Assembly (NCBI GenBank): GCA_002702575.1
Contig: PAAJ01000022.1
Coordinates: 63,118-108,358 of the forward strand
DNA: 45,241 bases
Direction: 5' to 3'
From: Phycisphaerae bacterium
GTDB taxonomy: Bacteria > Planctomycetota > Phycisphaerae > Phycisphaerales > SM1A02
The translations under genes were made by a program, and so were the position numbers. A model generated the notes under the pieces. The model did no database searches. It saw nothing but the letters and a program-made list of their open reading frames with translations, and was not told the DNA's origin. This document shows, in pieces, positions 10,076 to 20,041 of the stretch (positions are counted from its first letter, which is position 1; each line of letters begins with the position of its first letter).

Positions 10076-13000
10076 CAGTGATCCTTGCTCCCTGCGGAGT
10101 GGTCGTGGCCATGATCATCCCCATGGTGATCATCATGATGATCGCCGTGTCCTCCGTATCCGCCGTGGCTGCCGTGGCCGTGACCACCGTGCCCATGGAA
10201 ATCATCCGGATAACGCTCGCCTTCGACCGCGTTGTAGACCCTGGCGAGGTACCGATTTCGAGGCTTGATGTTCAATTCACCGAGCAGTTCGTAGGAACGA
10301 CTGTCAGCATGAGCCTTCGAGACCTTGGACTCCGTATCCATGAGATCGCCGAACACGATCGCATCCGTCGCACAGGTCTGTGCACAGGCTGGAGTGATCG
10401 TGCCGTCCGGGATGGAGAGCCGGATACCAGAAGCCTTTTCAGCCTCCGGCTTCTTGACCCATGCATTCTTGGCCTTGATCTTGGCGGCTTCGATTCGCTG
10501 GGTGCAGAACGTGCACTTCTCCATGACACCACGCATGCGAACAGTCACTTCAGGATTGAACTGCATGCGTCGAAGTGGATCGTTCCCACTCTGGCGACGA
10601 AGGTAGTAACTCGGCTGAACCTGGAGCATTCCGGTCTCACGGAGCGGCTCCCTGCGGAAGTAGTCGAAGTAATTGAATCGCCGGACCTTGTAAGGACAGT
10701 TGTTCGAGCAGTACCGCGTGCCAACGCACCGGTTGTAGACCATCACATTGAGGCCGTCCATGTCGTGGACCGTGGCGGCGACGGGACAGACCTGCTCACA
10801 AGGAGCGTTCTCGCACATCTGGCACAACATCGGCTGGATGGCGACGCGCTCGGGCTGATCAGTCTCGAACTGGCCGGCACTGCTTTCCTTGAACCGGTAG
10901 TACCGATCGATTCGCAGCCAGGACATTTCACGGCCCATCCGGACCTGGTCCTTGCCGACGATTGGAATGTTGTTCTCGGCCTGACAGGCAACCACACAGG
11001 CGCCACATCCCGTACAGGCACCCAGGTCGATCGACATGCCCCACTTGAAGCGGGCACCTTCATACTGAAGCTGATCATCCCAGAGTGAAAGCGAATGGAT
11101 CTTGTGGCCCAGGGAACCGGCGAAACCGGGATTCTTTTCCCAGGTCGTCACATCGGCTTCACGGAAGATCATGGGCAGTCGTTCTTCGATGCCACGACCA
11201 TCGACCTTGTCCATCGCCCAGTGATTCTGTGTCCGGGCGAGGATGTAACTGCCTTCGATCTTCTCGACGCGGGCCGGTGCCGACCACATGGCGTCGCTGC
11301 GTCGCAATGGATAGAAATCGAAGCCCGAGTCGTAGCAGACCCTTCCCTGGAAACGACGGCCGTACCCGAGCGGCAGCGTGATGACATCAGCTGCCTGACC
11401 GGTCTCGACGAGTGCTGCGGCTTCGACCGAAGCCGAACCGACCACGACACGAACCATGTCACCGGTCTTGATTCCGAGACGTTTGGCATGGGATGGACCG
11501 ATGACGACGGCGTTGTCCCAGGTCAGCTTCGAAATGGGATCCGGCAACTCCTGCATCCAGCCGTTGTTGGCAAACCGACCGTCATAGACGCTGTAATCCG
11601 ATGCAAAGACAGCCGTCGCATCCGATCCTTTCTGCAAGCCTTCGGCCGTGACCTCCGCTCCACGGGAGATCTTGCTGCCGTCGACTCGTGGACTTTCCAT
11701 GGCCCAGCCACTGTTCTTGACGAAACCGTCATGAAGCAATGATCGCCAACGGGGAGAGAACCCTGCCGATTGATCCTTGGATCCAGAGAGCTCTGCTTCG
11801 GTCGTACGGACGATGTCGAAACCGTCGGTGAGCGGCTCGCCAGCGAGCATGGCCAGGAACTGGATGCTGCTGCGACCCTCGAACATCGGAAGGATCAGCG
11901 GCTGGCAGATGGTGTAGGTGCCATCCCATGCTCGTCCATCACCCCACTGTTCAAGTGGATGGGTTCTGTTGAGATGCCAGGCGCACAACTGCGAGGTCTC
12001 GTTGTCCTCACGGCTGAGATGGATCGTGGTGGGAACATCGCCCAGGCGAGCTGCGAAATCGAGTTCAGCAGGTGCGTCATAGGCGGGGTTGCCGCCGATC
12101 ATCACCAGTGTCTTGATGCGCTTGGCCTTGATGGACTCGACAAGTTCCGGAAGCGATGCGGTCGTCATGGCTGACGGAGACAGCTTCATGTACGAAACGG
12201 TCTTGCCGGCGTTGCCGAGCGACTCGTTGATCAACGCACAGAGATGATGGACGAAGCGAGGCTGACGTGACCCGGCCATCACGACGGATGAACCGGCATG
12301 CGACTTGAGATCGGCCACGATGGTGTCGACCTGTGGAGTCTCGATTCCGGAGGATTCGAATGGCGCCGCAATGGACTGGTTGCCAGTGATGGCAGCCGCG
12401 ACACGTGCTGCGAGAACCGTGATGGCATCGGGCGACAGCGCCAGACGCTCGTCCGCACTGCAGCCCGTGATGCTGAGTGTCGGCTCGGCGATGAAGACGC
12501 GGTTCATCTTCGCATGACCATCTTCCATCTTCGGACGACGGCCCTTCGCCCATTCCTTTGACAACCTGAGTTCATCAGGATGCTGTCCAAGGAAATCGCA
12601 GTCGAAGGAGACGATCACATCGGCTTGGGAAAGATCATGCCTTGCACGCCAGTTGCCTGTGAACGCATGATCCAGGCCGGCTGACGCCGCGGTATCCGCC
12701 AAGGGCTCCCAGGTGACCCAGGTCGCCTTGGGATAGCGCTTGCGAAGCTGTCGTTGCAGTCGTTCGATACTCGGTGAAGTCGTGGCTTCCGAAAGGAACC
12801 AAAGACCTTCACCATCCACATCGGCCAACCCGTCGAAATGCGGTTTGGCCCATGAATCGAAAGCCTTCCAGTTGGATGGCTTCGGTTCTTCGGGGTGTTC
12901 CAGTCGATCGATGACGCTGCGACCTCGATCCGGGTCATACAGATCGAGAATGGACGCCTGCGTGAAGGACGTGGATGCGCCGAGAATGTTGGGATCGGAA

Positions 13001-13371
13001 TCGTTGCCTTCGATCTTCGTGGGACGACCGTCATAGCTCGTCACCAGAATGGATGAGGCCACACCACCAAGCTCGAGCATCGAGGCGTAGTAGCGTGCCT
13101 CTGAAGGCATCGTTCCTTCCGGACGATTCGCATACGGAGCGATCTTCTCTTCGGGCCATCGACGACAACCACCGATGCCCATCCCGGCCAGGGCCATGGA
13201 CGCACCCATGATCCGGAGGAAATGACGTCGATCGCCGCCATCAAGCAGTTCCGAAGCACCGGAGGGAAACTCTCGATGCATGAATGAGCGGAACTCGGGA
13301 GTGTCCGCCACCTCGTCCAGACTGCGCCAGTAGGTCTGGCCGTTGTTGTTGCCATTGCCTAGCGATGACAT
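10075..13371 (-). CDS. actB: ACIII iron-sulfur/molybdopterin-like subunit ActB
   Basis: 1098-residue fusion typical of ActB. Near residue 48 there is a twin-arginine-like [11 protein letters not shown] followed by a hydrophobic stretch ending GIGGC. A long molybdopterin-oxidoreductase-like region follows; in characterised ACIII it carries no molybdenum cofactor. The C-terminal part is a ferredoxin-like electron wire: [11 protein letters not shown] begins near residue 786, [13 protein letters not shown] near 850, then [15 protein letters not shown] and CAQTC, enough Cys for several clusters. The last ~45 residues are extremely His/Gly/Asp-rich. It starts inside the end of actA (13-nt overlap) and meets actC at TGATG. 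Confidence 0.95.
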
Positions 13372-14024
13372 GTTGAGCAGTCCTGTGACGGTTGAAGTTG
13401 ATTGATCTCAGCCCACTTGGTGCCTTCGGCGATCCGCTCGGCATCCGTCATGGCCCATCCCCATTCCAACTGGGTCACCAGGTCCGGATCTCGAAGATGT
13501 GGCTCGGGTTCGCGGTGACAGTCGAGACACCATTTCATGCTCAATGGCTCAACCTGGTGAACCACTTCCATCGTGTCGATTCGACCGTGGCACTCAACAC
13601 AGCTGACGCCTCGATTGACGTGCGCTGCATGATTGAAATACGCGTAATCAGGCAGATCATGGACTTTGATCCACTCGACCGGCATGCCCGTTTCATAACT
13701 CTCATAGAGCGGCTTCAGCTTCTCGCTGTTCGGGTGCACCTGGAGGTGACAGTTCATGCAAGTCTGAGTCGGTGGGATCGCTGCATAAGCGGAGTGTTCA
13801 ACGGTGTTGTGACAGTACCGGCAGTCGATTCCGAGTTCACCTGCATGTACAGCGTGACTGAATGGAATGGGCTGTGTCGGCATGTAACCAACGTCGGTTG
13901 TCCTGGGACTGAAACCCCATGCAACCATGAAGACGACGTATGGTGGCGCCGTCAGGGCGAATACGATGATCGCCGGCAAAAGCAGGTTTGACCATCGCGG
14001 AAAGACAAAGTGGTATCGGCCCAT
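13359..14024 (-). CDS. actA: ACIII pentaheme cytochrome c subunit ActA
   Basis: First gene of the ACIII-oxidase operon, 221 residues. One N-terminal helix (about 14-36) anchors a periplasmic domain with five CxxCH heme motifs: CRYCH (68-72), CMNCH (89-93), CVECH (142-146), CLDCH (166-170) and CSTCH (216-220). Additional His residues (FSHAVHAG, NHAAHV) are likely distal ligands, as in cytochrome c7/NrfH-like proteins. The fifth heme motif ends one residue before the stop, and the actB start codon lies within that codon run, so the two genes cannot be separated easily. No strong Shine-Dalgarno is visible before the ATG. Confidence 0.95.
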   Translation of the reverse strand: MGRYHFVFPRWSNLLLPAIIVFALTAPPYVVFMVAWGFSPRTTDVGYMPTQPIPFSHAVHAGELGIDCRYCHNTVEHSAYAAIPPTQTCMNCHLQVHPNSEKLKPLYESYETGMPVEWIKVHDLPDYAYFNHAAHVNRGVSCVECHGRIDTMEVVHQVEPLSMKWCLDCHREPEPHLRDPDLVTQLEWGWAMTDAERIAEGTKWAEINQLQPSQDCSTCHR

Positions 14025-14084
14025 ATGCTGAACCCGGAGACCTGTCCGGACATCCTGTGAAAAAAATCACGAAGTTGCTAAGAC

Positions 14085-14115
14085 ATAGTTTCGGTGCCAT
14101 GGGACGGGAAGTCAA
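14085..14115 (-). promoter_or_regulatory. Weak candidate promoter of the actA operon
   Basis: On the minus strand TTGACT (14110-14115) is followed after 19 nt by AACTAT (14085-14090), about 60 nt before the actA ATG. The -35 match is good and the -10 match poor, so this is only the best candidate in the 216-bp divergent region between actA and tatD. Confidence 0.3.
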
Positions 14116-14165
14116 GTATGCCCCACCCCGACAAGGAATGCTGCAAGTCGGTGCAGAGTCTCTAC

Positions 14166-14182
14166 TTGAGATTGATTCTCAA
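14166..14182. promoter_or_regulatory. Fur-family-like inverted repeat between actA and tatD
   Basis: TTGAGA-TTGAT-TCTCAA is an exact 6-bp inverted repeat. The inner 15 bases, TGAGATTGATTCTCA, match the 7-1-7 Fur box core (TGATAATGATTATCA) at 12 of 15 positions. It lies about 140 bp before actA and overlaps a candidate -35 element for tatD. A metal-responsive repressor of the Fur/PerR/Zur family is plausible; none is encoded in the window. Confidence 0.4.
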
Positions 14183-14200
14183 TACCGCGAAAAGTATACA
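14172..14200 (+). promoter_or_regulatory. Candidate tatD promoter
   Basis: TTGATT (14172-14177), 17-nt spacer, TATACA (14195-14200) is a reasonable sigma70-type promoter for tatD, with its -35 inside the inverted repeat. A second -10-like hexamer TATGAT (14226-14231) ends 9 nt before the tatD ATG and would give a transcript with almost no leader. Confidence 0.4.
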
Positions 14201-14240
14201 CCAGAGCCACTTGGCTTGAAAGCCATATGATCTCGCCTCG

Positions 14241-15026
14241 ATGTTTGATACTCACTGCCATCTCACCTTTCCAGATCTGCACGAGCAGGTCGAGGCGGTC
14301 CTGAGCAGGGCTCGGGAAAAAGGCGTTCTGGGGGCCATTACCGTCGCCACTGGCTGCCATGATGCTCCCAGCTGCCTGGACCTCGCCCACCGTTTTCCCC
14401 AGGTCTGGTGTACCAGTGGCGTCCACCCCCATCAGGCGAGTGAAACCGCTGACTGGAATCTGATCCGCCGCATTGCAGAAGATCCTAAATGCGTTGCCTG
14501 GGGCGAGTTAGGGCTCGACTGGCACTACCCAGACCCCCCCCGGGAAGACCAGATCAAATGCCTGGAAGCCCACCTGGACGTGATCGAATCCGCACGGGAT
14601 GACGGACTGGAGAAACCCATCGTCGTTCATTGCCGAAAATCGCTCGATGATCTCCTGGAGGTTTTCCGCAAACGAGACCTCCCACCGGATCGCTTTGTCT
14701 TTCACTGCTTCACAGGAACACCCGAGGAAGCGGCCACCATCATCGAATTCGGCTCGTGGATCAGCTTCACCGGCGTGGTCACTTTCGCATCGGCGCCGGA
14801 AGTGGCCGAAGCCGCCAAGCTGGTTCCACTTGATCGCCTGATGGTCGAGACCGACAGTCCGTTTCTCAGCCCCGAACCCGTCCGGAAGATTCGGCCGAAC
14901 GAGCCTGCCCATGTCGCCTTGATCGCGCGTTTTCTCGCATCGCTTCGGGGTGTTGACTATGACTCCTTCGAAGCCATGGTGGATGCCAACGCTGCACGCT
15001 TCTTCAATCTCACGATTCCAGAGTGA
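14241..15026 (+). CDS. tatD: TatD-family metal-dependent DNase
   Basis: 261-residue TIM-barrel hydrolase of the TatD family, which in characterised members acts as a Mg-dependent 3'-5' exonuclease linked to DNA repair. Metal and catalytic motifs are present: FDTHCHL at the N-terminus, GVHPHQ, WGELGLDWHY (Glu ligand), VVHCRKS, FHCFTGTPEEA and ETDSPFLSPEP (Asp ligand). Length matches the family. No Shine-Dalgarno is seen; TATGAT lies 9 nt upstream of the ATG. It is divergent from the respiratory operon, and the next gene follows closely on the same strand. Confidence 0.95.
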   Translation: MFDTHCHLTFPDLHEQVEAVLSRAREKGVLGAITVATGCHDAPSCLDLAHRFPQVWCTSGVHPHQASETADWNLIRRIAEDPKCVAWGELGLDWHYPDPPREDQIKCLEAHLDVIESARDDGLEKPIVVHCRKSLDDLLEVFRKRDLPPDRFVFHCFTGTPEEAATIIEFGSWISFTGVVTFASAPEVAEAAKLVPLDRLMVETDSPFLSPEPVRKIRPNEPAHVALIARFLASLRGVDYDSFEAMVDANAARFFNLTIPE

Positions 15027-15052
15027 TTCGTACCTCGTGCCCGGAGCCTTCA

Positions 15053-15967
15053 ATGCGCGTCGTCTCACTGGTCCCATCCGCAACTGAACTGCTCTGCACC
15101 GCAGGTGGAGAGGATCTGCTGGTCGGGAGAAGCCATGAATGCGACTGGCCAGCCACCATCATGAATCGACCGATCCTCACGGCGCCTCGCATCAATGCCA
15201 GCGCACCCGCTGACATCGATTCGGAGGTGTCAACGGCTCGAGAGGATGGCCAGTCTCTCTATGAGCTCGATGTCGAACTGCTTTCATCACTGCAACCGGA
15301 TGTGATCATCACCCAGGATCTCTGTGGCGTGTGCTCGATCGATCTCGACAGTGTCCGCGAGGTTGCCCGCACCCTTCCGGGCGATCCCCAGATCCTCAGC
15401 CTGAATCCAAGGTGCATGGAAGATGTCTTTGATGATCTCCTGCGAATCGGCAAAGTCTGTGCGATTGAAGAACACTCAAGGGAATCGCTTGCTGCGCTCA
15501 GAGAACGATGGTGGAACGCCCAGGATTTCGTGAATGCCTATCTCGATGGACCCCAGGTCGCTGTCATCGAATGGACGGATCCGCTTTATGTCGCAGGACA
15601 CTGGACACCGGACATCGTTGTGGCTGCAGGCGGAGAACATGCCATCAACGGATCCGGGGAGGTCTCCCGCAGAATCAGTCCCGAAGATCTGCTCGAACAT
15701 CTTCCGGAACGAGTCGTGATCTGCCCGTGTGGCAGAACATTGGAAGAAGCCGCACAGGATGCCGCCCAACTGCAAAAGGAAAGCTGGTGGTCGCTGCTGC
15801 CGGCAGTTCAGGACAATCAGGTGATGCTGGTTGATGGCAACGCGATGTTCAGTCGACCCGGAACACGTCTGGTCGATGCGATGGAATGGATGACGAGTTG
15901 GCTCCAGGATCGTCCAGATCTTCGTCCTCGAAATTTTCCCGCAGTTCGCCTCGATGCAGCGGATTGA
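15053..15967 (+). CDS. BtuF-like cobalamin/iron-type binding protein without signal peptide
   Basis: 304-residue protein of the periplasmic-binding-protein class III (BtuF/FepB-like) fold. The N-terminus MRVVSLVPSATELLCTAGGEDLLVGRSHECD is characteristic of the cobalamin-binding-protein subgroup that lacks a signal peptide and an adjacent permease. Other features are TQDLCGVCSIDLDSV, VAVIEWTDPLYVAGHWTPDIV and MFSRPGTRLVDAMEWM near the C-terminus. An upstream ATG at 15023 would overlap tatD by 4 nt, but the ATG at 15053 has GGAG 6 nt upstream and matches the family start. With no signal peptide or transporter nearby, its function is uncertain. Its last 119 nt lie antisense to the next gene. Confidence 0.85.
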   Translation: MRVVSLVPSATELLCTAGGEDLLVGRSHECDWPATIMNRPILTAPRINASAPADIDSEVSTAREDGQSLYELDVELLSSLQPDVIITQDLCGVCSIDLDSVREVARTLPGDPQILSLNPRCMEDVFDDLLRIGKVCAIEEHSRESLAALRERWWNAQDFVNAYLDGPQVAVIEWTDPLYVAGHWTPDIVVAAGGEHAINGSGEVSRRISPEDLLEHLPERVVICPCGRTLEEAAQDAAQLQKESWWSLLPAVQDNQVMLVDGNAMFSRPGTRLVDAMEWMTSWLQDRPDLRPRNFPAVRLDAAD

Positions 15968-16760
15968 ACGTCTTGTTCCGATTGCTGCCCTGATCCGCTT
16001 CCGGAAGCCTGTAGTCCTTGATGGAATTGATCACGACGGGGATCCGGATGACCTCCTCACCGAGGACAGCCTTGATCATGGTTTCCCTTGACTCGGCGTC
16101 ATCGGGAATCGTCACCTTGAGTGTCGTTCGCTCGAGTGCTGGAAGACCGCGCGCGTCATTGGCCGCCCGAACCTGTTTCCAGGGCGCCACATCGACCTCG
16201 ATTCCATCCGGGGGTTCGATTCGTGGAACCAGACGTGGCTGATCATCCCATTGCTCCATGGCCAGGGTGACCGGACGGGTCTCACCGGGTCGCATCCGCA
16301 GACCTCTTGGCTCGACGATCAGAGGATTCACCAGCCGGGCGGCCGCCTCGACACTCAGCCGCATCGGCGACGCCTCCTCGAAGGTGATCGTGATATCCGC
16401 TTTCTCCCGTGTCGAACGCTTCAGACTCATTCGAACGGGAATCTCCGCATAGCCATCCGCTGGAATCGCTTTCTCGTACGGCGTGATCTCCGTACACCCG
16501 CAGCTGGCGGTGACCTTTCGAATCATCAGAGGCTCGCCCGTCTTGTTCTTCAACTTGAAGATGTGAGCCGGCGTATGCGTTGGAACATCACTGAGCAGAA
16601 TGGTTCCGAAGTCGTGATGACGTTTGCCGGAAAGAGGCGGTGCCATGATCATCTGGATCACAAGCCAGACCAGAATGGCCAGCGCCGCCAGCCCGAGAAC
16701 GACGATCAGCCCTGCCAAGGGGCGGCGTCTGCCGTGATGTTGAGTGGCTGGAGTCGACAT
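15849..16760 (-). CDS. DUF1573-domain membrane-anchored protein
   Basis: 303-residue protein with an N-terminal membrane helix (about 15-39, LAGLIVVLGLAALAILVWLVI) and a periplasmic region starting with a DUF1573 domain, recognised by HDFGTI and KVTASCGCTEI with conserved Cys-Gly-Cys. DUF1573 domains have an Ig-like fold, are abundant in Bacteroidetes and planctomycetes, and have no firm function. The C-terminal ~50 residues are hydrophilic and of low complexity; their codons are antisense to the end of the BtuF-like gene. TATCAT on the minus strand (16772-16777) lies 11 nt before the ATG, giving a near-leaderless transcript if it is the -10. Confidence 0.85.
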   Translation of the reverse strand: MSTPATQHHGRRRPLAGLIVVLGLAALAILVWLVIQMIMAPPLSGKRHHDFGTILLSDVPTHTPAHIFKLKNKTGEPLMIRKVTASCGCTEITPYEKAIPADGYAEIPVRMSLKRSTREKADITITFEEASPMRLSVEAAARLVNPLIVEPRGLRMRPGETRPVTLAMEQWDDQPRLVPRIEPPDGIEVDVAPWKQVRAANDARGLPALERTTLKVTIPDDAESRETMIKAVLGEEVIRIPVVINSIKDYRLPEADQGSNRNKTFNPLHRGELRENFEDEDLDDPGANSSSIPSHRPDVFRVD

Positions 16761-16771
16761 GCGTGGGAGGA

Positions 16772-16777
16772 ATGATA
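16772..16777 (-). promoter_or_regulatory. -10-like TATCAT before the DUF1573 gene
   Basis: TATCAT on the minus strand (5 of 6 to TATAAT) ends 11 nt before the ATG at 16760. No convincing -35 is visible at normal spacing. Confidence 0.3.
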
Positions 16778-16823
16778 GTCTCGCAGGGACTGCCGGGATG
16801 GCAGTCGTTCAATCGCCTTGCCC

Positions 16824-16844
16824 CCCTGAAGGGCCCTTGAAGGG
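16824..16844. promoter_or_regulatory. Tandem inverted repeats upstream of clpB
   Basis: Two adjacent inverted repeats, CCCTGAAGGG (16824-16833) and CCCTTGAAGGG (16834-16844, extendable to a 13-bp GCCCTTGAAGGGC), lie about 90 bp before clpB in the 173-bp divergent region. The second contains CTTGAA, the sigma32 -35 core, but no good CCCCATnT -10 follows. A stress operator or heat-shock promoter element is possible. No CIRCE element was found. Confidence 0.4.
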
Positions 16845-16933
16845 CGATCGAACTGGCATCCGGATTGCATCCTTCAGATGGGGCCCAGGGGCTGCATCCA
16901 GATACGCTCCCCCCAGTCAGGAGTTCACGAACG

Positions 16934-19576
16934 ATGAACATGGATCGATTCACAACGATGGCCCGACAGACCCTCTCCACAGCGCAGACGCTGGCCATCG
17001 ATTCACAGCATTCCGAACTGTCCCCGCTGCACGTCCTGGCGGCGATGCTGTCCGATGACAAGAGCATTGCGACGGACATCATCGAACACGCCGGACGAAA
17101 ACCGGCGGCCATCTCGGACGTGGTTGATGCGGCACTGTCGAGACTTCCCCGGGTCAGCTCCAATACCGGTTACGTACCGCAGACAAGCCCGGCGCTGATC
17201 AACGTGCTCAATGAGGCCCGCAAGCTCGCGGCCTCAATGGATGACGGATACACCTCGCAGGAACATCTGCTCCTTTCACTCAGCGATGTCCCATCGCCAG
17301 CGCGTGATGCCATCCTGTCCGTCGGACTGGACACCGGCTCGCTTCGTGACGCAGTCGATTCGATTCGAAAAGCATCCGGCGTCGAATCGATCGACGATGC
17401 AGAAGCCGAATCCAGCTTCGAAGCACTCAAGAAATACGGCATTGATCTGAATGCCCAGGCGCTTTCCGGCAAGCTGGATCCCGTCATCGGTCGCGACGAA
17501 GAGATTCGACGATGCATGCAGGTCCTCAGTCGCCGCACGAAGAACAATCCGGTACTCATCGGTGAACCCGGCGTGGGCAAGACGGCGATCGCGGAAGGAC
17601 TGGCACAGCGAATCGTCGATGGCGACTGCCCGAGTTCACTCCGGGAATCGAGGATCATCGCGCTGGATGTCGGGCAGCTGCTCGCCGGGGCGAAGTTCCG
17701 AGGTGAATTCGAAGATCGGCTCAAGGCCGTTCTGCGCGAAGTCATCGCAAGCGAAGGCCGCATCATTCTGTTCATCGATGAACTGCACACGATCGTTGGA
17801 GCCGGTGCTGCCGAAGGCGCCGTCTCGGCGGGGAATCTCCTGAAGCCCGCACTGGCTCGAGGCGAGCTGCATGCGATCGGTGCGACGACACTGGATGAAT
17901 ATCGCAAACACATCGAATCCGATGCTGCATTTGAACGACGCTTTCAACCGGTCTTTGTCGATGAACCCTCCGTCGAAGACACCATCGCGATTCTGCGAGG
18001 TCTGAAGCAGCGGTATGAAGCTCATCATGGCATCCGGATCCAGGATGGCGCCATCGTGTCGGCGGCCACGATGAGCCATCGTTACATCTCGGACCGCTTT
18101 CTTCCGGACAAGGCGATCGATCTGCTGGATGAAGCTGCTTCAAGGCTGCAGCTCGAGAATGATTCCGTCCCTGCCGAAATGGACGAGCTGCGACGACGAA
18201 TCATGCAACTGGAGATCGAACGCGAAGCACTCAAGATGGAAAAGGATGACGCTTCCAAGGAACGTCTGGATCAGGTGGAATCACAGCTGTCCAGCCTCGA
18301 GGAGGAGAACCATGCGTTGACAGCTCGATGGGAAGTCGAGAAGTCCGAGCTTGACGAGATCAAGCTCGTCAAGGAAGAGGTGGATGCCGCACGAACCGAA
18401 CTGGAACGGGCCCAGCGGGTCGGCGATCTCGAGAAAGCCGCAAGAATCCAGTACGGAACGCTGCCTGAGCTCGACGCGAGATTGCACGAGGCCGAAACGA
18501 CGCTGGCGACTCGTCAATCCGAAGGCAAGGCATTGGTCCGTGAGGAAGTCGACTCGGAACAGATCGCCGAAGTCGTAGGCAAGTGGACCGGGATTCCCGC
18601 GGCCAAGCTCGTGGAAAGTGAACGGGCCCGTCTCCTGAACATGGAGGATGAACTGCGGAAGCGTGTGGTCGGACAGGAACTGGCCGTGACGGCTGTCAGT
18701 GATGCCGTTCGTCGCAACCGTGCTGGTCTGGACGAAGCCTCCCGTCCGATCGGTTCGTTCCTGTTCCTCGGACCCACTGGTGTCGGCAAGACCGAGCTGT
18801 GCAAGTCGCTGGCCGAGTTCCTGTTTGACACGGAGGACTCGCTGGTCCGCATCGACATGAGCGAATACATGGAGCAGCATGCCGTGGCGCGTCTGATCGG
18901 AGCACCTCCCGGATACGTCGGCTACGAGGAAGGTGGTCGACTGACCGAAGCGGTGAGAAGACGCCCCTATTCGGTGGTGCTGTTCGACGAAATGGAGAAG
19001 GCACACCCGGATGTATCCAATGTGCTTCTCCAGGTGCTGGATGATGGCCGTCTGACGGACGGGCACGGTCGCACCGTCGATTTCACGAACACGATCATCG
19101 TGATGACGAGCAATCTCGGCTCACACGAGTTGCTGGAGATGACTGAACGAGGTGATTCCCAGGAGTCCATTGAAAACAGGATGCTGGAGATCCTCAAGGG
19201 ATCACTCCGACCCGAGCTGCTCAACAGAATCGATGAAACCATCGTCTTCCATCAGCTGGATCGTGACATGCTCGGCGAAATCGTCCGAGTGCAACTTCAG
19301 GACTTCACGGATCGACTGTCCCAGCGGGGTCTTGAACTGGATATCAGCGAGGATGCGATCACCATGATCGCGGAAGCCGGCTGGGATCCCCAGTTCGGTG
19401 CACGGCCGCTGAAGCGGGTGATGCAGAAGCAGCTTGAAAACGCCATCGCAACCCGCATCCTCTCCGGAGATGTTCTTCCGGGCGACACCGTGGTCGTCGG
19501 TGCGGAGAACGGCGAGTGCACATTCAACGTCAAGAGACATGAAGTCCCGCAGTCCAGGTCGGCGGCTGCCACCTAG
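16934..19576 (+). CDS. clpB: ClpB disaggregase (Hsp100)
   Basis: 880-residue AAA+ unfoldase that rescues aggregated proteins with DnaK. Domains in order: ClpN repeats (about 1-145; [19 protein letters not shown]), AAA-1 with Walker A GEPGVGKT (about 210) and Walker [11 protein letters not shown], the coiled-coil middle domain that marks ClpB (about 400-525, Glu/Lys-rich), and AAA-2 with GPTGVGKTE (about 613), [12 protein letters not shown] and the sensor region ending [17 protein letters not shown]. The open frame extends upstream to 16865, but the ATG at 16934 matches the family start and has AGGAG 10 nt upstream. Confidence 0.97.
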   Translation: MNMDRFTTMARQTLSTAQTLAIDSQHSELSPLHVLAAMLSDDKSIATDIIEHAGRKPAAISDVVDAALSRLPRVSSNTGYVPQTSPALINVLNEARKLAASMDDGYTSQEHLLLSLSDVPSPARDAILSVGLDTGSLRDAVDSIRKASGVESIDDAEAESSFEALKKYGIDLNAQALSGKLDPVIGRDEEIRRCMQVLSRRTKNNPVLIGEPGVGKTAIAEGLAQRIVDGDCPSSLRESRIIALDVGQLLAGAKFRGEFEDRLKAVLREVIASEGRIILFIDELHTIVGAGAAEGAVSAGNLLKPALARGELHAIGATTLDEYRKHIESDAAFERRFQPVFVDEPSVEDTIAILRGLKQRYEAHHGIRIQDGAIVSAATMSHRYISDRFLPDKAIDLLDEAASRLQLENDSVPAEMDELRRRIMQLEIEREALKMEKDDASKERLDQVESQLSSLEEENHALTARWEVEKSELDEIKLVKEEVDAARTELERAQRVGDLEKAARIQYGTLPELDARLHEAETTLATRQSEGKALVREEVDSEQIAEVVGKWTGIPAAKLVESERARLLNMEDELRKRVVGQELAVTAVSDAVRRNRAGLDEASRPIGSFLFLGPTGVGKTELCKSLAEFLFDTEDSLVRIDMSEYMEQHAVARLIGAPPGYVGYEEGGRLTEAVRRRPYSVVLFDEMEKAHPDVSNVLLQVLDDGRLTDGHGRTVDFTNTIIVMTSNLGSHELLEMTERGDSQESIENRMLEILKGSLRPELLNRIDETIVFHQLDRDMLGEIVRVQLQDFTDRLSQRGLELDISEDAITMIAEAGWDPQFGARPLKRVMQKQLENAIATRILSGDVLPGDTVVVGAENGECTFNVKRHEVPQSRSAAAT

Positions 19577-19605
19577 ACGACTCCACATCAAATCGGACGG
19601 GATCC

Positions 19606-19611
19606 TACAAT
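19606..19611 (+). promoter_or_regulatory. -10-like TACAAT before the lipoprotein gene
   Basis: TACAAT ends 7 nt before the ATG at 19619, so transcription would begin at or next to the start codon. There is no Shine-Dalgarno between them. Confidence 0.35.
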
Positions 19612-19618
19612 CGCGATC

Positions 19619-20041
19619 ATGAGACTGCTCACGATCCTTCCACTGCTGGCCTTCACCGGATGTGCGACGCAACCCGCCTTCACACCTGCCGAACGGCTGG
19701 CGGGTCAATGGACCTGTGCACTGGATGGAAGCCGGGTACACCTTCTCCCGGACGGCCAGTGGACCTACTTCTTCATCAACGAGGATGGACCCGTCATCCG
19801 GCCCGGTTCTTTCGAAGCGACCTGGAAGACCGTTTCATTCCAGTCGGATGAAGGCGATTGTGCCGGCATCATCGGTGAGTATGGGTATGAGCTCTCGAGA
19901 GACACCCTTCTGTTCACCTTGAAGAAGGATGACTGTCCGTTCCGGGAAACCCGCATGGAGTATGCGTGGACCCGAATGATGACTCCGGACATCCCCGCTG
20001 TCCGCGAGGGTGAACTCGAAGCCGTCAAGGAAGAAGAGTAG
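19619..20041 (+). CDS. Small putative lipoprotein, unknown function
   Basis: 140-residue protein with a type II signal peptide: MRLLTILPLLAFTGC, lipobox LAFTGC with Cys15 as lipidation site. The mature part contains two further Cys pairs (TCALDG, GDCAG, DDCPF) and alternating hydrophobic/polar strands (LAGQWTCALDGSRVHLLPDGQWTYFF) that suggest a small beta-barrel like lipocalin-type META/DUF proteins, though I cannot name a family. The C-terminus is acidic (EGELEAVKEEE). The stop codon directly abuts the stop of aroC on the other strand with no intervening base. Confidence 0.75.
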   Translation: MRLLTILPLLAFTGCATQPAFTPAERLAGQWTCALDGSRVHLLPDGQWTYFFINEDGPVIRPGSFEATWKTVSFQSDEGDCAGIIGEYGYELSRDTLLFTLKKDDCPFRETRMEYAWTRMMTPDIPAVREGELEAVKEEE

